Of a stretch of 12,260 bases of DNA, positions 1 to 7,009 are shown in pieces (the first letter of the stretch is position 1; each line of letters begins with the position of its first letter). Source of the DNA: Candidatus Moraniibacteriota bacterium (lineage in GTDB: Bacteria; Patescibacteriota; Minisyncoccia; Moranbacterales; UBA2206). Location: assembly GCA_003482885.1 (NCBI GenBank), contig DMXN01000018.1, forward strand, positions 1-12,260. The letters are read 5' to 3'. Position numbers and translations under genes: made by a program. The notes under the pieces were generated by a model that searched no databases, was not told where the DNA came from, and saw only the letters and a program-made list of their open reading frames with translations.

Positions 1-896
1 CGGCCGCTTACTTCCGTGTGAATGTTGGCGATATAAAGCGCGATGAATCCAAGACAAATCAGAACGATTCCGATAAGAAACAAAATTATAACCGCCAAAA
101 TCGCTGAACCGGAAAAATTAAGACTGCGCGTAACATAATTAGTGATAAACATAAACATTCCCAAAAGAAACGAAAAAATAGTGATGATAATTCCCAAATA
201 ACCGGCTAGCCTCAACGGAAAAAAACTGAAAGAAATCATGCTGTTGAACGCCAGCCGCATTAATTTAAAAAAATTATACGACGGTTTTCCATATATTCTT
301 TCATTGGCTTCAAAATAAATATACTCGCGGCGAAAACCCAGCCAGTCAATCAAGGCTCGGGTCATCCGATTTTTTTCCGTCAATTTATTAAACTCATCGA
401 TAACCGCGCGATCAAGCAGGCGAAAATCAGTCGCTCGCGTTATGATTTCCATATCGGAAATTCGATTAATCATTTTGTAAAAAAAATAGGAACCGATTTT
501 TTTAACTAAACCCTCCCCCTTGTTTTTTTCCCGTACGCCAATGACCACTTCCGCGCCGGCTTCCCATTTCTCGATAAACTCGGGAATTTTTTCAATCGGA
601 TGCTGCAAATCGGCATCTAAAATTACGCAAGCATTCCCCGCGCATTGATTTATTCCGGCTGTCATCGCGACTTCTTTTCCAAAGTTGCGGGAAAAATCAA
701 TCACCCGAACCCGTCCGTCTTCTTTGGAAATTTTTTCCAACTCAACAAGGCTTTTATCGCAACTGCCGTCATTAATAAATATCAACTCCCATAAGCAAGA
801 CGAGCCGTTTAAAACTAATTGAATCTTCTCATAAAAAAAGGGAATGTTTTTTTCCTCGTTATAAACTGGAACGATAATGGAAATCAATTTTTGCAT
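1..896 (-). CDS. GT2 glycosyltransferase, polyprenyl-phosphate sugar transferase type (C-terminus cut by window edge)
   Basis: Starts at the ATG complementary to 894-896 and stays open to base 1, so 298 residues are visible and the C-terminus lies outside the window. The N-terminus (MQKLISIIVPVYNEEKNI) is the classic start of a GT-A fold glycosyltransferase. The nucleotide-sugar/metal motif is D94-A95-D96 in VILDADLQHP, and a DFRLLDR segment follows near residue 155. Two hydrophobic segments near residues 230-251 and 265-290 form the C-terminal membrane hairpin typical of the GtrB/DPM1/ArnC group. These enzymes move a sugar from a nucleotide donor to undecaprenyl phosphate on the cytoplasmic face of the membrane. 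The sugar cannot be told from sequence. It is the last visible gene of the polysaccharide run, 95 bp downstream of the flippase. Only a weak AGGA lies just before the start. Family is confident, exact substrate is not. Confidence 0.9.
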   Translation of the reverse strand, partial: MQKLISIIVPVYNEEKNIPFFYEKIQLVLNGSSCLWELIFINDGSCDKSLVELEKISKEDGRVRVIDFSRNFGKEVAMTAGINQCAGNACVILDADLQHPIEKIPEFIEKWEAGAEVVIGVREKNKGEGLVKKIGSYFFYKMINRISDMEIITRATDFRLLDRAVIDEFNKLTEKNRMTRALIDWLGFRREYIYFEANERIYGKPSYNFFKLMRLAFNSMISFSFFPLRLAGYLGIIITIFSFLLGMFMFITNYVTRSLNFSGSAILAVIILFLIGIVLICLGFIALYIANIHTEVSG

Positions 897-898
897 AT

Positions 899-1010
899 CC
901 TACAAAATTACAAATTTATACAAAAGTACAAAAATATCTTATGATTGATTGATTGATTGATGAATATTTAATTCTTTTCATAGTTTTGTAGTTATTCGTA
1001 TTTTTGTAGG
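899..1010. repeat. AT-rich inverted repeat built from TACAAAA units, with TGAT tetranucleotide tract
   Basis: The gap between flippase and GT2 holds several copies of a TACAAAA-like word on the plus strand (899-936) and their reverse complements at 984-1010. Exact inverted pairs are 899-907 with 1002-1010, and 927-936 with 999-1008. Between them is a run of four or more TGAT/GATT units (941-962). The right arm runs into the last codons of the flippase. It could be a degenerate mobile repeat or simple-sequence expansion. No U-tract follows that would make it a convincing intrinsic terminator. Confidence 0.5.
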
Positions 1011-2254
1011 GATTTAAAAATAAACGGCAAACTGCCAACCAACGCTACGACTTGCGCCACTATTCCTATAGTCAGTATAGCAGAAATAGTGTGGCCGAGA
1101 AACAGTATCGCGATGGCTTCCAATATTGCGACTGAAAGCAACCCGTACACCACTTTGGTTTGATGAAGCGAGAGTAAATATTGCATGGTAAGATTAACCA
1201 CGGAAAACAGAACTACCATAATAGCAAACCAGCCCAAATAATCCGCCACGGCGCTATATTTTGCGCCAAAAAGAATAAATAAAATCAGTCCGGGAGCGAT
1301 AAAATAAATCGCGGCGGATATTGCGGAAACCGCCATCATTAAATAGAGAGCGCCAAAAAAAAGTTTTTCTGTATTTGCTTTTTTATGATTGTGTTCCGCC
1401 GACATTGAAAAAAGCACTGACGCGACCACGCCAGTCGCAAAAAAGATAATTTTGGAAACAATCGTAAGCGCTCCGTATTGTCCGGCTTCAATGTCGCTTA
1501 AATTATGTTTCGCCAAAACCATATCCGTATTTCCAAGCGCGTTAATCGCAAGATTTCCCATAAAAAAAGTGGCAACAGTATTCTTTATCGGTCCGAGATC
1601 TATTTTTTTTATTTCATAATCGCCGCTTTCTTTGGCTTTGAAAATAAATTTAAGACAAATCAGCGAGATGACATAAGTGGAAACAGCCGAAAGAAAAAAA
1701 CTGAACATCAGCCCATTAAGCTTAATTCCCAACGCGATGAAACCCAAGGCGGAAATCAATTTCAATCCGCCACCGCCAATCAGCGCCCAACCCGCTTCCT
1801 TGAATTTTTGCCAACCACTCAGCATTCCATAGGCTCCGGAAGAAAAAAGCGAAAGCAACATTGACGACCAAACAATAAATAGCGGAATATTGCTTTCAAT
1901 ATTAAGAAAACTGCTGACATAAGGCGTAATAAAAATAGCAGCGATAAAAATAGGAGTTCCGTAACGCAATACTTTTTTATTGAAATATTTTAACAGCTCA
2001 TAACTTCTTTTTTTATCGTTCTGCGCTTTGTATTCCGCGGCATATCTGGTCATAACCATAATGAGCGTTGCCGCCGGAACGGAAATAATCGTCATAAGCG
2101 AAATCAGCGACTCCGTTTCGCCGTAAACTTCAATGCTTACCATTCTTCCCACCACCAAATGAAAAATGTAATTCAATACATTATTCACCATACTTCCGGA
2201 AAATAATATCAAACTGTTTCGAGCAAATGCGTTATTTTTGATTTTTCTAAGCAT
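992..2254 (-). CDS. Polysaccharide (Wzx-like) flippase, MOP superfamily
   Basis: A 420-residue, very hydrophobic protein with about 12 predicted membrane segments, the usual size and topology for O-antigen/teichoic-acid type flippases. The N-terminal pattern (a glycine/serine-rich first helix, then VVGRMVSIEVYGE and a P60 in ISVPAATLIM followed by TRYAAEY) matches the family's first helices. NTDMVLAKHNLSDIEAGQYG (242-261) matches the second-half signature in which a short loop with a conserved acidic residue precedes a G-Y pair. It would move lipid-linked sugar units from the inner to the outer leaflet. It lies 25 bp downstream of the epimerase and has a GAAGG sequence about 9 bases before ATG. 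Neighbouring epimerase and GT2 genes support the role in surface polysaccharide export. The substrate is unknown. Confidence 0.88.
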   Translation of the reverse strand: MLRKIKNNAFARNSLILFSGSMVNNVLNYIFHLVVGRMVSIEVYGETESLISLMTIISVPAATLIMVMTRYAAEYKAQNDKKRSYELLKYFNKKVLRYGTPIFIAAIFITPYVSSFLNIESNIPLFIVWSSMLLSLFSSGAYGMLSGWQKFKEAGWALIGGGGLKLISALGFIALGIKLNGLMFSFFLSAVSTYVISLICLKFIFKAKESGDYEIKKIDLGPIKNTVATFFMGNLAINALGNTDMVLAKHNLSDIEAGQYGALTIVSKIIFFATGVVASVLFSMSAEHNHKKANTEKLFFGALYLMMAVSAISAAIYFIAPGLILFILFGAKYSAVADYLGWFAIMVVLFSVVNLTMQYLLSLHQTKVVYGLLSVAILEAIAILFLGHTISAILTIGIVAQVVALVGSLPFIFKSLQKYE

Positions 2255-2279
2255 CTTTTAAGCCTTCAAGATTCAATTG

Positions 2280-3236
2280 TTATTTTGTCTCGTAATAACT
2301 CTTATACCAATCCACAAAATTTTTAATTCCTTCTTCGATTCTCGTTGTTGGTTTCCAACCCAATTTTCTCAATTTGGAAATATCCGCCACAGTGGAAGGC
2401 ACATCGCCCGGTTGCATCGGCATCATATTTTTTTTGGCTTTCTTGCCCAAGCATTTTTCCAAAACTTCAATATACCGCATTAAAGTTTCTTCTTTGTCCC
2501 CGCCGATATTCATAACGCCATATGATAAATCAGCGTCAAGAACCGTAATTGTTCCGGAAACGATATCGTCAATATAACTAAAATTGCGGCTCATTTTTCC
2601 GCGATTGTAAACATCAATAGACTTGCCTGCGAGAATATTTTTCGTAAATTTAAATAGCGCCATATCCGGTCGTCCCCATGGTCCATAAACGGTAAAATAA
2701 CGCAAGCCGGTGGTTTTCATTCCATGCACATGACTGAAAACATGAGCCATAAGTTCAGTGGATTTTTTAGTCGCGGCATATGGAGAAATCGGCGCGTCCA
2801 CCGAATCATTTTCGGAAAATGGAAATTTTTTATTATTCCCGTAAACCGAAGAAGACGAAGCGTAAACAAAATTTTTAATTTTATACCGGACGCTTAATTG
2901 CAATAAATTAGTCGTTCCCAAAACATTCACTTCGGCGTAGATCATTGGATTTTCAATCGCATACCGCACCCCCGCCATCGCCGCCAGATGCACAACTTTA
3001 TCAATCTTTTCTTTTTTATAAATCTTTTCCAAAAATTTATAATCCCGAATATCGCCTTTGTAAAGTTTGAATTTATAGCCTTTGAGAAATTTCTTGATTC
3101 TGTCTTGTTTGAGTTTTACATCGTAATAATCATTGAAATTATCAATCATCACCACCTGATCTCCGCGATCAATTAATTTCTTCGCCAAATTGGATCCAAT
3201 AAACCCCGCGCCACCCGTAATAAATACTTTTGTCAT
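2280..3236 (-). CDS. NAD-dependent sugar epimerase, UDP-glucuronate 4-epimerase-like (extended SDR)
   Basis: A 318-residue extended short-chain dehydrogenase/reductase. The Rossmann glycine motif is G8-G-A-G-F-I-G14, an acidic residue for NAD ribose binding is D32, serines 127-130 precede the catalytic Y153-xxx-K157 pair (SPYAATKK), and the substrate-side segment RYFTVYGPWGRPDM is at 179-192. The last segment plus NRGKMSRNFSYIDD (211-224) is closest, from family knowledge, to UDP-glucuronate 4-epimerases of the CapI/LspL type, which make UDP-galacturonate. UDP-glucose 4-epimerase or dehydratase activity is a less likely alternative. Length is normal and all key residues are present. It sits 17 bp after the DUF4012 gene and 25 bp before the flippase, so it probably supplies an activated sugar to the same pathway. 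No clear Shine-Dalgarno is seen. Confidence 0.9.
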   Translation of the reverse strand: MTKVFITGGAGFIGSNLAKKLIDRGDQVVMIDNFNDYYDVKLKQDRIKKFLKGYKFKLYKGDIRDYKFLEKIYKKEKIDKVVHLAAMAGVRYAIENPMIYAEVNVLGTTNLLQLSVRYKIKNFVYASSSSVYGNNKKFPFSENDSVDAPISPYAATKKSTELMAHVFSHVHGMKTTGLRYFTVYGPWGRPDMALFKFTKNILAGKSIDVYNRGKMSRNFSYIDDIVSGTITVLDADLSYGVMNIGGDKEETLMRYIEVLEKCLGKKAKKNMMPMQPGDVPSTVADISKLRKLGWKPTTRIEEGIKNFVDWYKSYYETK

Positions 3237-3253
3237 AAAATTAGTTTAAAAAA

Positions 3254-4714
3254 TTATTTAGCCTCTTCTTTAATTTCAAATTTTAAATCGCTGTTCATGA
3301 TTTGTTCTTGATTGAAATCGCCATTTTTAGTTTTAATATGCACTTTCACCGGAATTTCATAAACGCCGGATTGTTTTTGAATAAGCAATCTGTAATTATC
3401 GCGCGGAAAATCGGCCAGCAATTCATATTTAATTCTAGCATCGGTTTCCCCTCCGATCAAGACATGCCCCATAAAGCCGATATAGGTTTTATTAAAATCT
3501 TCCCCGGAACTGATATTATTGACCATTTCCCGTTCTAACAATTGCGAGCCTTTCGGCAAATACAAACGCATATAAGTATGATAATCGCTTGTCCGCCAAT
3601 CGCCGTGCGGCGCCGTATTTTTATAAATAATATTCAAATTAACCAACGGCTTTTCGGTTGTCAAATCAATGTCATAACTAATTTCCCGCTTAATATAATA
3701 ATCGGTTTTCAGCGAACCCATATTGGCGTCAACCATCATTAAGTAATCCCCGTTCCAATCTTCGGCCATCTCGCCGGTCCAATAAGCGCTTTCCGCCAAA
3801 GCCTGCAGACTTTCATCGGTAAAATTAACCATCACATTTTTAGCCCGAAACTCTTGATGCGCCAAATCGACCAATTTGGAAATATTTCCGAAACTGAAAA
3901 GTTTATCGATAATGATCGGCAGCATTTTTTTCATAATCGCCTTGCGGTTTTGCGTATCAATCGACGGGTCCATTATATATTGTTTTTCCACAATTTCTTC
4001 CAATTTGAGAAAAGCGTTATCGGAATTAAATTCCGCCACATATCCCGGAACTTTTATCGGACCGATAATTTTCAGAATATCATTCAACACTTGGGAATTA
4101 ATAGCGATCACGCCGTCAAAATCACTACTGTCTCTGCCACTCAAACGATAAAAATATTTGGCCTTATCGGCATTAGTCGGAAAATCCGGAGAAAAATTAG
4201 AATCGCGAAATTTCCAACGCTTAAGTTGCAGCATTCTTTCAAACGGATAAGGTGTCGGAATTTTCGCCTTGATTCGCTGATCCAAAAGATTAGCGTCTTC
4301 AAAATAGGAAGAAATCACCGCGCCATCTTTTATTTTAATCACGGCATATTGCCCCAAAAATCCGCCACCGGGACGCAATTCCATATTGTTTTGCAAAAGC
4401 AATAAAAAAGTTTTTGTCTGTCCGTCTTTTCGCGTAAAGCTTTCCACTAATTTATTCAATACTTCAATTTCCTTTCGCTCGTCTTTGGTGATTGGTAAAA
4501 GATTGGAAATTTTGCTTAAAGCCAACAGCGACTTTGTCCCGATTAACTGTTTATTATTTTTCGCGAGAGAAAATAAAAAAACGCTTGCCGCGATAAAAAG
4601 AGCAAGAAACACTATTCTGACAAGAACCTTCTTTTGCAGAAATTTTTTAATTTTTGAAGATAATCCGGCTTTAAACTTACTTAGCTTGTTCGGAATAAAT
4701 TCTATTTCTGACAT
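3254..4714 (-). CDS. DUF4012 domain membrane-anchored protein
   Basis: A 486-residue protein with a basic N-terminal cytoplasmic stretch, one transmembrane segment (about 31-51) and a large presumably extracytoplasmic region. The signature Q108-NNMELRPGGGFLG-121, followed by RDSNFSPDFPT (170-180) and D200-GVIAIN, identifies the DUF4012 family, common in Patescibacteria and in some Gram-positives next to polysaccharide genes. The biochemical function of the family is not established to my knowledge. Resemblance in layout to LytR-CpsA-Psr ligases is only an analogy. As first gene of the run with epimerase, flippase and GT2, a role in surface polysaccharide assembly or attachment is inferred. 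The start at 4714 is preceded by an A/T-rich stretch with no Shine-Dalgarno and a promoter ending about 60 bp upstream. No truncation is visible. Confidence 0.85.
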   Translation of the reverse strand: MSEIEFIPNKLSKFKAGLSSKIKKFLQKKVLVRIVFLALFIAASVFLFSLAKNNKQLIGTKSLLALSKISNLLPITKDERKEIEVLNKLVESFTRKDGQTKTFLLLLQNNMELRPGGGFLGQYAVIKIKDGAVISSYFEDANLLDQRIKAKIPTPYPFERMLQLKRWKFRDSNFSPDFPTNADKAKYFYRLSGRDSSDFDGVIAINSQVLNDILKIIGPIKVPGYVAEFNSDNAFLKLEEIVEKQYIMDPSIDTQNRKAIMKKMLPIIIDKLFSFGNISKLVDLAHQEFRAKNVMVNFTDESLQALAESAYWTGEMAEDWNGDYLMMVDANMGSLKTDYYIKREISYDIDLTTEKPLVNLNIIYKNTAPHGDWRTSDYHTYMRLYLPKGSQLLEREMVNNISSGEDFNKTYIGFMGHVLIGGETDARIKYELLADFPRDNYRLLIQKQSGVYEIPVKVHIKTKNGDFNQEQIMNSDLKFEIKEEAK

Positions 4715-4773
4715 AAAATAAAAAAATGTTTTTTATTTAACCCTTCGATAATCTCAATTCGTCAACTTTTTAC

Positions 4774-4802
4774 ATTATACCAGCCGACAAAGAACGCCGC
4801 AA
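4774..4802 (-). promoter_or_regulatory. Promoter for the DUF4012-epimerase-flippase-GT2 run (extended -10)
   Basis: On the minus strand the -10 box TATAAT occupies 4779-4774 and is preceded by TGG, giving an extended -10 (TGnTATAAT). A weak -35, TTGCGG, lies at 4802-4797 with a 17-base spacer. It would start transcription near 4767 and leave a leader of about 50 bases before the DUF4012 start. Confidence 0.65.
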
Positions 4803-4806
4803 GGAT

Positions 4807-4835
4807 TTGACAATTTGAAAAAAAAGATTTAGTAT
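4807..4835 (+). promoter_or_regulatory. Promoter for the 301-aa orphan gene
   Basis: A consensus -35 TTGACA at 4807-4812 and a -10 TAGTAT at 4830-4835, separated by 17 bases. The predicted start is near 4842, leaving a leader of about 60 bases. Its -35 is only four bases from the -35 of the divergent promoter, so both sites cannot easily be filled by polymerase at once. Confidence 0.6.
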
Positions 4836-4893
4836 CTATTTGGAAATAGTGCGCTAAATACGCAATATAATAATTAATTTTTTTTAATAATAC

Positions 4894-4913
4894 TATGCAA
4901 ATTTATGCAAATT
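4894..4913 (+). repeat. Tandem 10-bp duplication containing the start codon
   Basis: TATGCAAATT occurs twice, back to back, at 4894-4903 and 4904-4913. Each copy carries an ATG in a different frame. The first ATG (4895) opens a six-codon frame ending in TGA at 4913-4915, overlapping the second ATG (4905), which opens the 301-codon gene. Confidence 0.8.
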
Positions 4914-5810
4914 GAATTGAACAACAAGATAATTACCGCAATTTTAGCGGTTATTATTATCGGAGGCGCTGTTTTTTTCGGCGTCAAAGCAATCAACGAA
5001 AATATCAGTCACGAAGGCAGCGAAACTAAAAAAGATTTGACTGACAAAGCCGATAAAAAAAACATTGCCGGTTTGGCGGCTAACTTGGATGTTAAAATGA
5101 CCCAGCTTAGCGCGAAAATGGATGAGATGAATAAACAAATGGCAACCGCTCAAACTGCACCCATCTCAACCGCCGCTCCGACCGCAACTGTTGCCGCAAC
5201 AACTACGACAACTGATTCTGTTAGCGCCGAAGAAGAAATCCTAACCGAATTGGGAAATGATATTGAAGATATGAAAGACATCCAAGAAGACGCGGCAAAC
5301 ACTTTGGGTGATATCAATGATAACATCGAAGATTTAACCGGCGCCGTAGAAGATGTGGCTGTTAACACGGGAAGCATGGCATCAGATATGAATACTTTAA
5401 TTGCTATGGCGGCGCAGATTCAAGCTAAAGCTCAAACAATGGCGCAGCAAGCCGACCAAGCGATTCATCAATACGGAGAGAAAGTAGCCGCAAATGAAAA
5501 TGTTTTAACGGCGCGTCAAGAACTTCTTAGCGCAACAAAATCGGGAGATGATCGAACTATTACCAGCGCGGAAAGTAAATTGATTTCCACTCTCAATGCC
5601 AGCGGATCAAATCTTAGCCCGGCTTTCGCCCAACAGTATTTCAAGCAAGTGCCGGCATCTTTTGAAAAAATCAGCGGAATGGACAGCGCTCTTGACAATT
5701 TAAAAGTGGGAGGAATAAAGTTGGATTTTTCCAAGATGACTTTTTCCAAACCTTCAATTGACAGGAGTACCAATAGCAGTCGCTCGCTCGACACCACACT
5801 TAGAAGATAA
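4905..5810 (+). CDS. Hypothetical membrane-anchored coiled-coil protein
   Basis: I do not recognise this 301-residue protein. It has one N-terminal membrane segment (about 9-29) with a short polar N-terminus, suggesting a signal anchor with the rest outside the membrane. A helical stretch rich in K/M/Q (about 55-82) is followed by a low-complexity Ala/Thr/Pro linker (82-104), a long acidic heptad-like helix (108-170), an Ala/Gln-rich helix (165-200) and a polar, basic C-terminus (280-301). It has no cysteine. Such layouts occur in surface adhesin stalks, tether proteins and appendage-associated factors, but nothing here decides between these. The start at 4905 is chosen because the earlier ATG is out of frame. 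No Shine-Dalgarno is present. It is transcribed divergently from the polysaccharide run and appears monocistronic, ending in a terminator at 5836. Confidence 0.7.
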   Translation: MQIELNNKIITAILAVIIIGGAVFFGVKAINENISHEGSETKKDLTDKADKKNIAGLAANLDVKMTQLSAKMDEMNKQMATAQTAPISTAAPTATVAATTTTTDSVSAEEEILTELGNDIEDMKDIQEDAANTLGDINDNIEDLTGAVEDVAVNTGSMASDMNTLIAMAAQIQAKAQTMAQQADQAIHQYGEKVAANENVLTARQELLSATKSGDDRTITSAESKLISTLNASGSNLSPAFAQQYFKQVPASFEKISGMDSALDNLKVGGIKLDFSKMTFSKPSIDRSTNSSRSLDTTLRR

Positions 5811-5835
5811 CCAAGTTATAGAAAAACTATAAAAT

Positions 5836-5874
5836 AAAGCGGTCTGGACGATAACGCCCAGGCCGCTTTGTTTG
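5836..5874 (+). terminator. Intrinsic terminator of the 301-aa gene
   Basis: Twelve-bp arms at 5836-5847 and 5858-5869 (one G-T wobble) around a 10-base loop begin 26 bases after the stop codon. The T-tract is interrupted (TTTGTTTG). The A-rich left arm means it could also work for minus-strand transcripts. Confidence 0.7.
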
Positions 5875-5878
5875 TGAA

Positions 5879-5896
5879 TTCTTCCCTTGGGAAGAA
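5879..5896. repeat. Short perfect hairpin
   Basis: Eight-bp arms TTCTTCCC (5879-5886) and GGGAAGAA (5889-5896) separated by two bases. It directly abuts the next hairpin and has no T-tract of its own. Confidence 0.5.
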
Positions 5897-5926
5897 AAAG
5901 ACTAGGAATCTAGTCTTTTATTTTTT
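5896..5926. terminator. Intrinsic terminator, probably bidirectional
   Basis: A perfect 10-bp stem, AAAAGACTAG (5896-5905) with CTAGTCTTTT (5910-5919), closes a GAAT tetraloop. It is followed by a T-run to 5926. On the minus strand the stem is followed by TTCTTCCC, so it may also stop transcripts of the CAP gene. Confidence 0.65.
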
Positions 5927-5950
5927 ATCCTCTTTCGAGGATATTTTTTT
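5926..5950 (+). terminator. Third terminator-like hairpin in series
   Basis: A 7-bp stem, TATCCTC (5926-5932) with GAGGATA (5937-5943), around TTTC, followed at once by seven Ts. It is short but ideally placed for plus-strand termination. Confidence 0.6.
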
Positions 5951-5964
5951 ATTTTATTTTTTTG

Positions 5965-5980
5965 TCCGCCAACCGGCGGA
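5965..5980. repeat. Short GC-rich hairpin
   Basis: TCCGCC (5965-5970) pairs with GGCGGA (5975-5980) around AACC. It is followed by TTGTTTTA. It is an additional member of the stem-loop series. Confidence 0.45.
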
Positions 5981-5984
5981 TTGT

Positions 5985-6050
5985 TTTATCCCCTACCGGT
6001 TTTGAATAATCTGCTAAGCGAAAAATTATTCAAGTTCGGCAGGAGATAAA
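5985..6050. repeat. Long imperfect inverted repeat downstream of the CAP gene
   Basis: Bases 5985-6010 and 6025-6050 can pair over 26 positions with about five non-Watson-Crick positions, two of them G-U wobbles. The inner 9 bp (6002-6010 with 6025-6033) are perfect, around a 14-base loop. It starts three bases after the CAP gene stop, reading on the minus strand. No U-tract follows in that direction, so it may protect the 3' end or be a dispersed repeat, not a classic terminator. Confidence 0.6.
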
Positions 6051-6053
6051 TTC

Positions 6054-6956
6054 TTAGGTTGTTAATATTTTAATATTTTCCGAATTATAACAATTTCTCT
6101 TGCAGTTTAATTTTAATCTCTTTAAATATTCTTGCGGATCATCAACATGAACGGATTGATATTTTTTTATCAGCAACGACTTAAACCACGGCAGTTTTAA
6201 AAGTCTTCCGACAAAAACAGTTTGCGCAATTATTATCGGCAAAACGAGCGAAACGAACATCACCAGCCAAAAGAATGTCCAAGCGTCATATTTCGCCAGC
6301 CAATTATTTTTTTGTTCCGCTATTTTCTCGCCGGCATTTTTTAATATTTCTTGATTAGTATTTTTATTGCCGACGGAAAGCACGGCCGGAGCAAATTTAG
6401 TGTTATCGGGAATGGCTCTGTCTTTAGCAGCAGAAAAATTTTTGCTATCGCTGCCCGCCGCGCCCGGATGCGCCAAGGTTCCGAATTCCTGCACGGCAAT
6501 AATTCCCATGTGTCCGTTCACTTCTCCGACCGCCACCGCCACACCGATTTCTTTATAATTAATATTTAAAATATTTTTTCTGTGCGTCGGACTGTTCATC
6601 CATGCCGCTTGCTGGGTTTCGGCAGTGGTAAAATTGATCGCTAAGTTTTCCCCGGCGTATTTATAATCATATCCGCTTTTTTCAAACCAGTGCCATGGAG
6701 AAATTCCCGCCGGCGAAGTATGCGCGAAATATTTATGCTCCGCCATATCATTAACTTTTCTCGTCGCCACTTCGTTCAATTTTTCACTGATCAATAATTC
6801 TTTCAGTCCTTCTTTTTCGCGCGCTTCATTTACATATTTAATTATATTGGCCGAAGTTATTTCGCTGGCGAAAACCGGAAAAACAAAAACCAAGCTTAAA
6901 ATAAAACTTGCTATAATTACGCTATAAATATTTATTTTTTGTTTTAACTGTTTCAT
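6054..6956 (-). CDS. CAP/SCP-domain (PR-1-like) membrane-associated surface protein
   Basis: A 300-residue protein. A Lys-rich N-terminus and hydrophobic core (about 10-28) ending VFA-SE give a probable signal peptide cleaved after A30. The CAP domain spans about 35-160. Its cavity residues are present: H79 (YFAHTSP), E103 (AGENLA), H125 (SPTHRKNIL) and E157 (QEFG). After a polar linker a second hydrophobic segment (about 226-249) would hold the C-terminus in the membrane, leaving a basic tail of about 50 residues (250-300) inside. The family includes secreted proteins with varied roles, and catalysis in bacterial members is not settled. A surface role is inferred. It has its own promoter and a leader of about 100 bases, and faces the orphan coiled-coil gene tail to tail. 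Two cysteines (285, 289) are close together in the tail. Confidence 0.88.
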   Translation of the reverse strand: MKQLKQKINIYSVIIASFILSLVFVFPVFASEITSANIIKYVNEAREKEGLKELLISEKLNEVATRKVNDMAEHKYFAHTSPAGISPWHWFEKSGYDYKYAGENLAINFTTAETQQAAWMNSPTHRKNILNINYKEIGVAVAVGEVNGHMGIIAVQEFGTLAHPGAAGSDSKNFSAAKDRAIPDNTKFAPAVLSVGNKNTNQEILKNAGEKIAEQKNNWLAKYDAWTFFWLVMFVSLVLPIIIAQTVFVGRLLKLPWFKSLLIKKYQSVHVDDPQEYLKRLKLNCKRNCYNSENIKILTT

Positions 6957-6960
6957 CTTG

Positions 6961-6980
6961 ATTGCGTTATCCCCCGCAAT
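6961..6980 (-). promoter_or_regulatory. Leader hairpin just before the CAP gene start
   Basis: ATTGCG (6961-6966) and CGCAAT (6975-6980) pair around an 8-base loop, ending four bases before the start codon. On the transcript the G-run that is the only Shine-Dalgarno-like sequence falls at the stem/loop edge, about 14 bases from AUG, so folding could affect ribosome access. No function is shown. Confidence 0.35.
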
Positions 6981-7009
6981 TCATACTTCCATAAAACAAA
7001 ACACAGAAA

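Noticed and set aside
3854..4405. A 183-codon plus-strand open frame opposite the DUF4012 gene
   Set aside because: It is antisense to a clear DUF4012 coding sequence, is rich in His/Arg/Phe from reversed codons, and has no recognisable domain or ribosome binding site.
4850..4864. A small hairpin in the orphan gene leader as a riboswitch or tRNA-like element
   Set aside because: Only four base pairs with a 7-base loop; no further conserved structure is visible.
5811..6053. A tRNA gene or small RNA gene among the hairpins
   Set aside because: No cloverleaf, T-loop (GTTCRA) or CCA end could be found; the stems are separate terminator-like structures.
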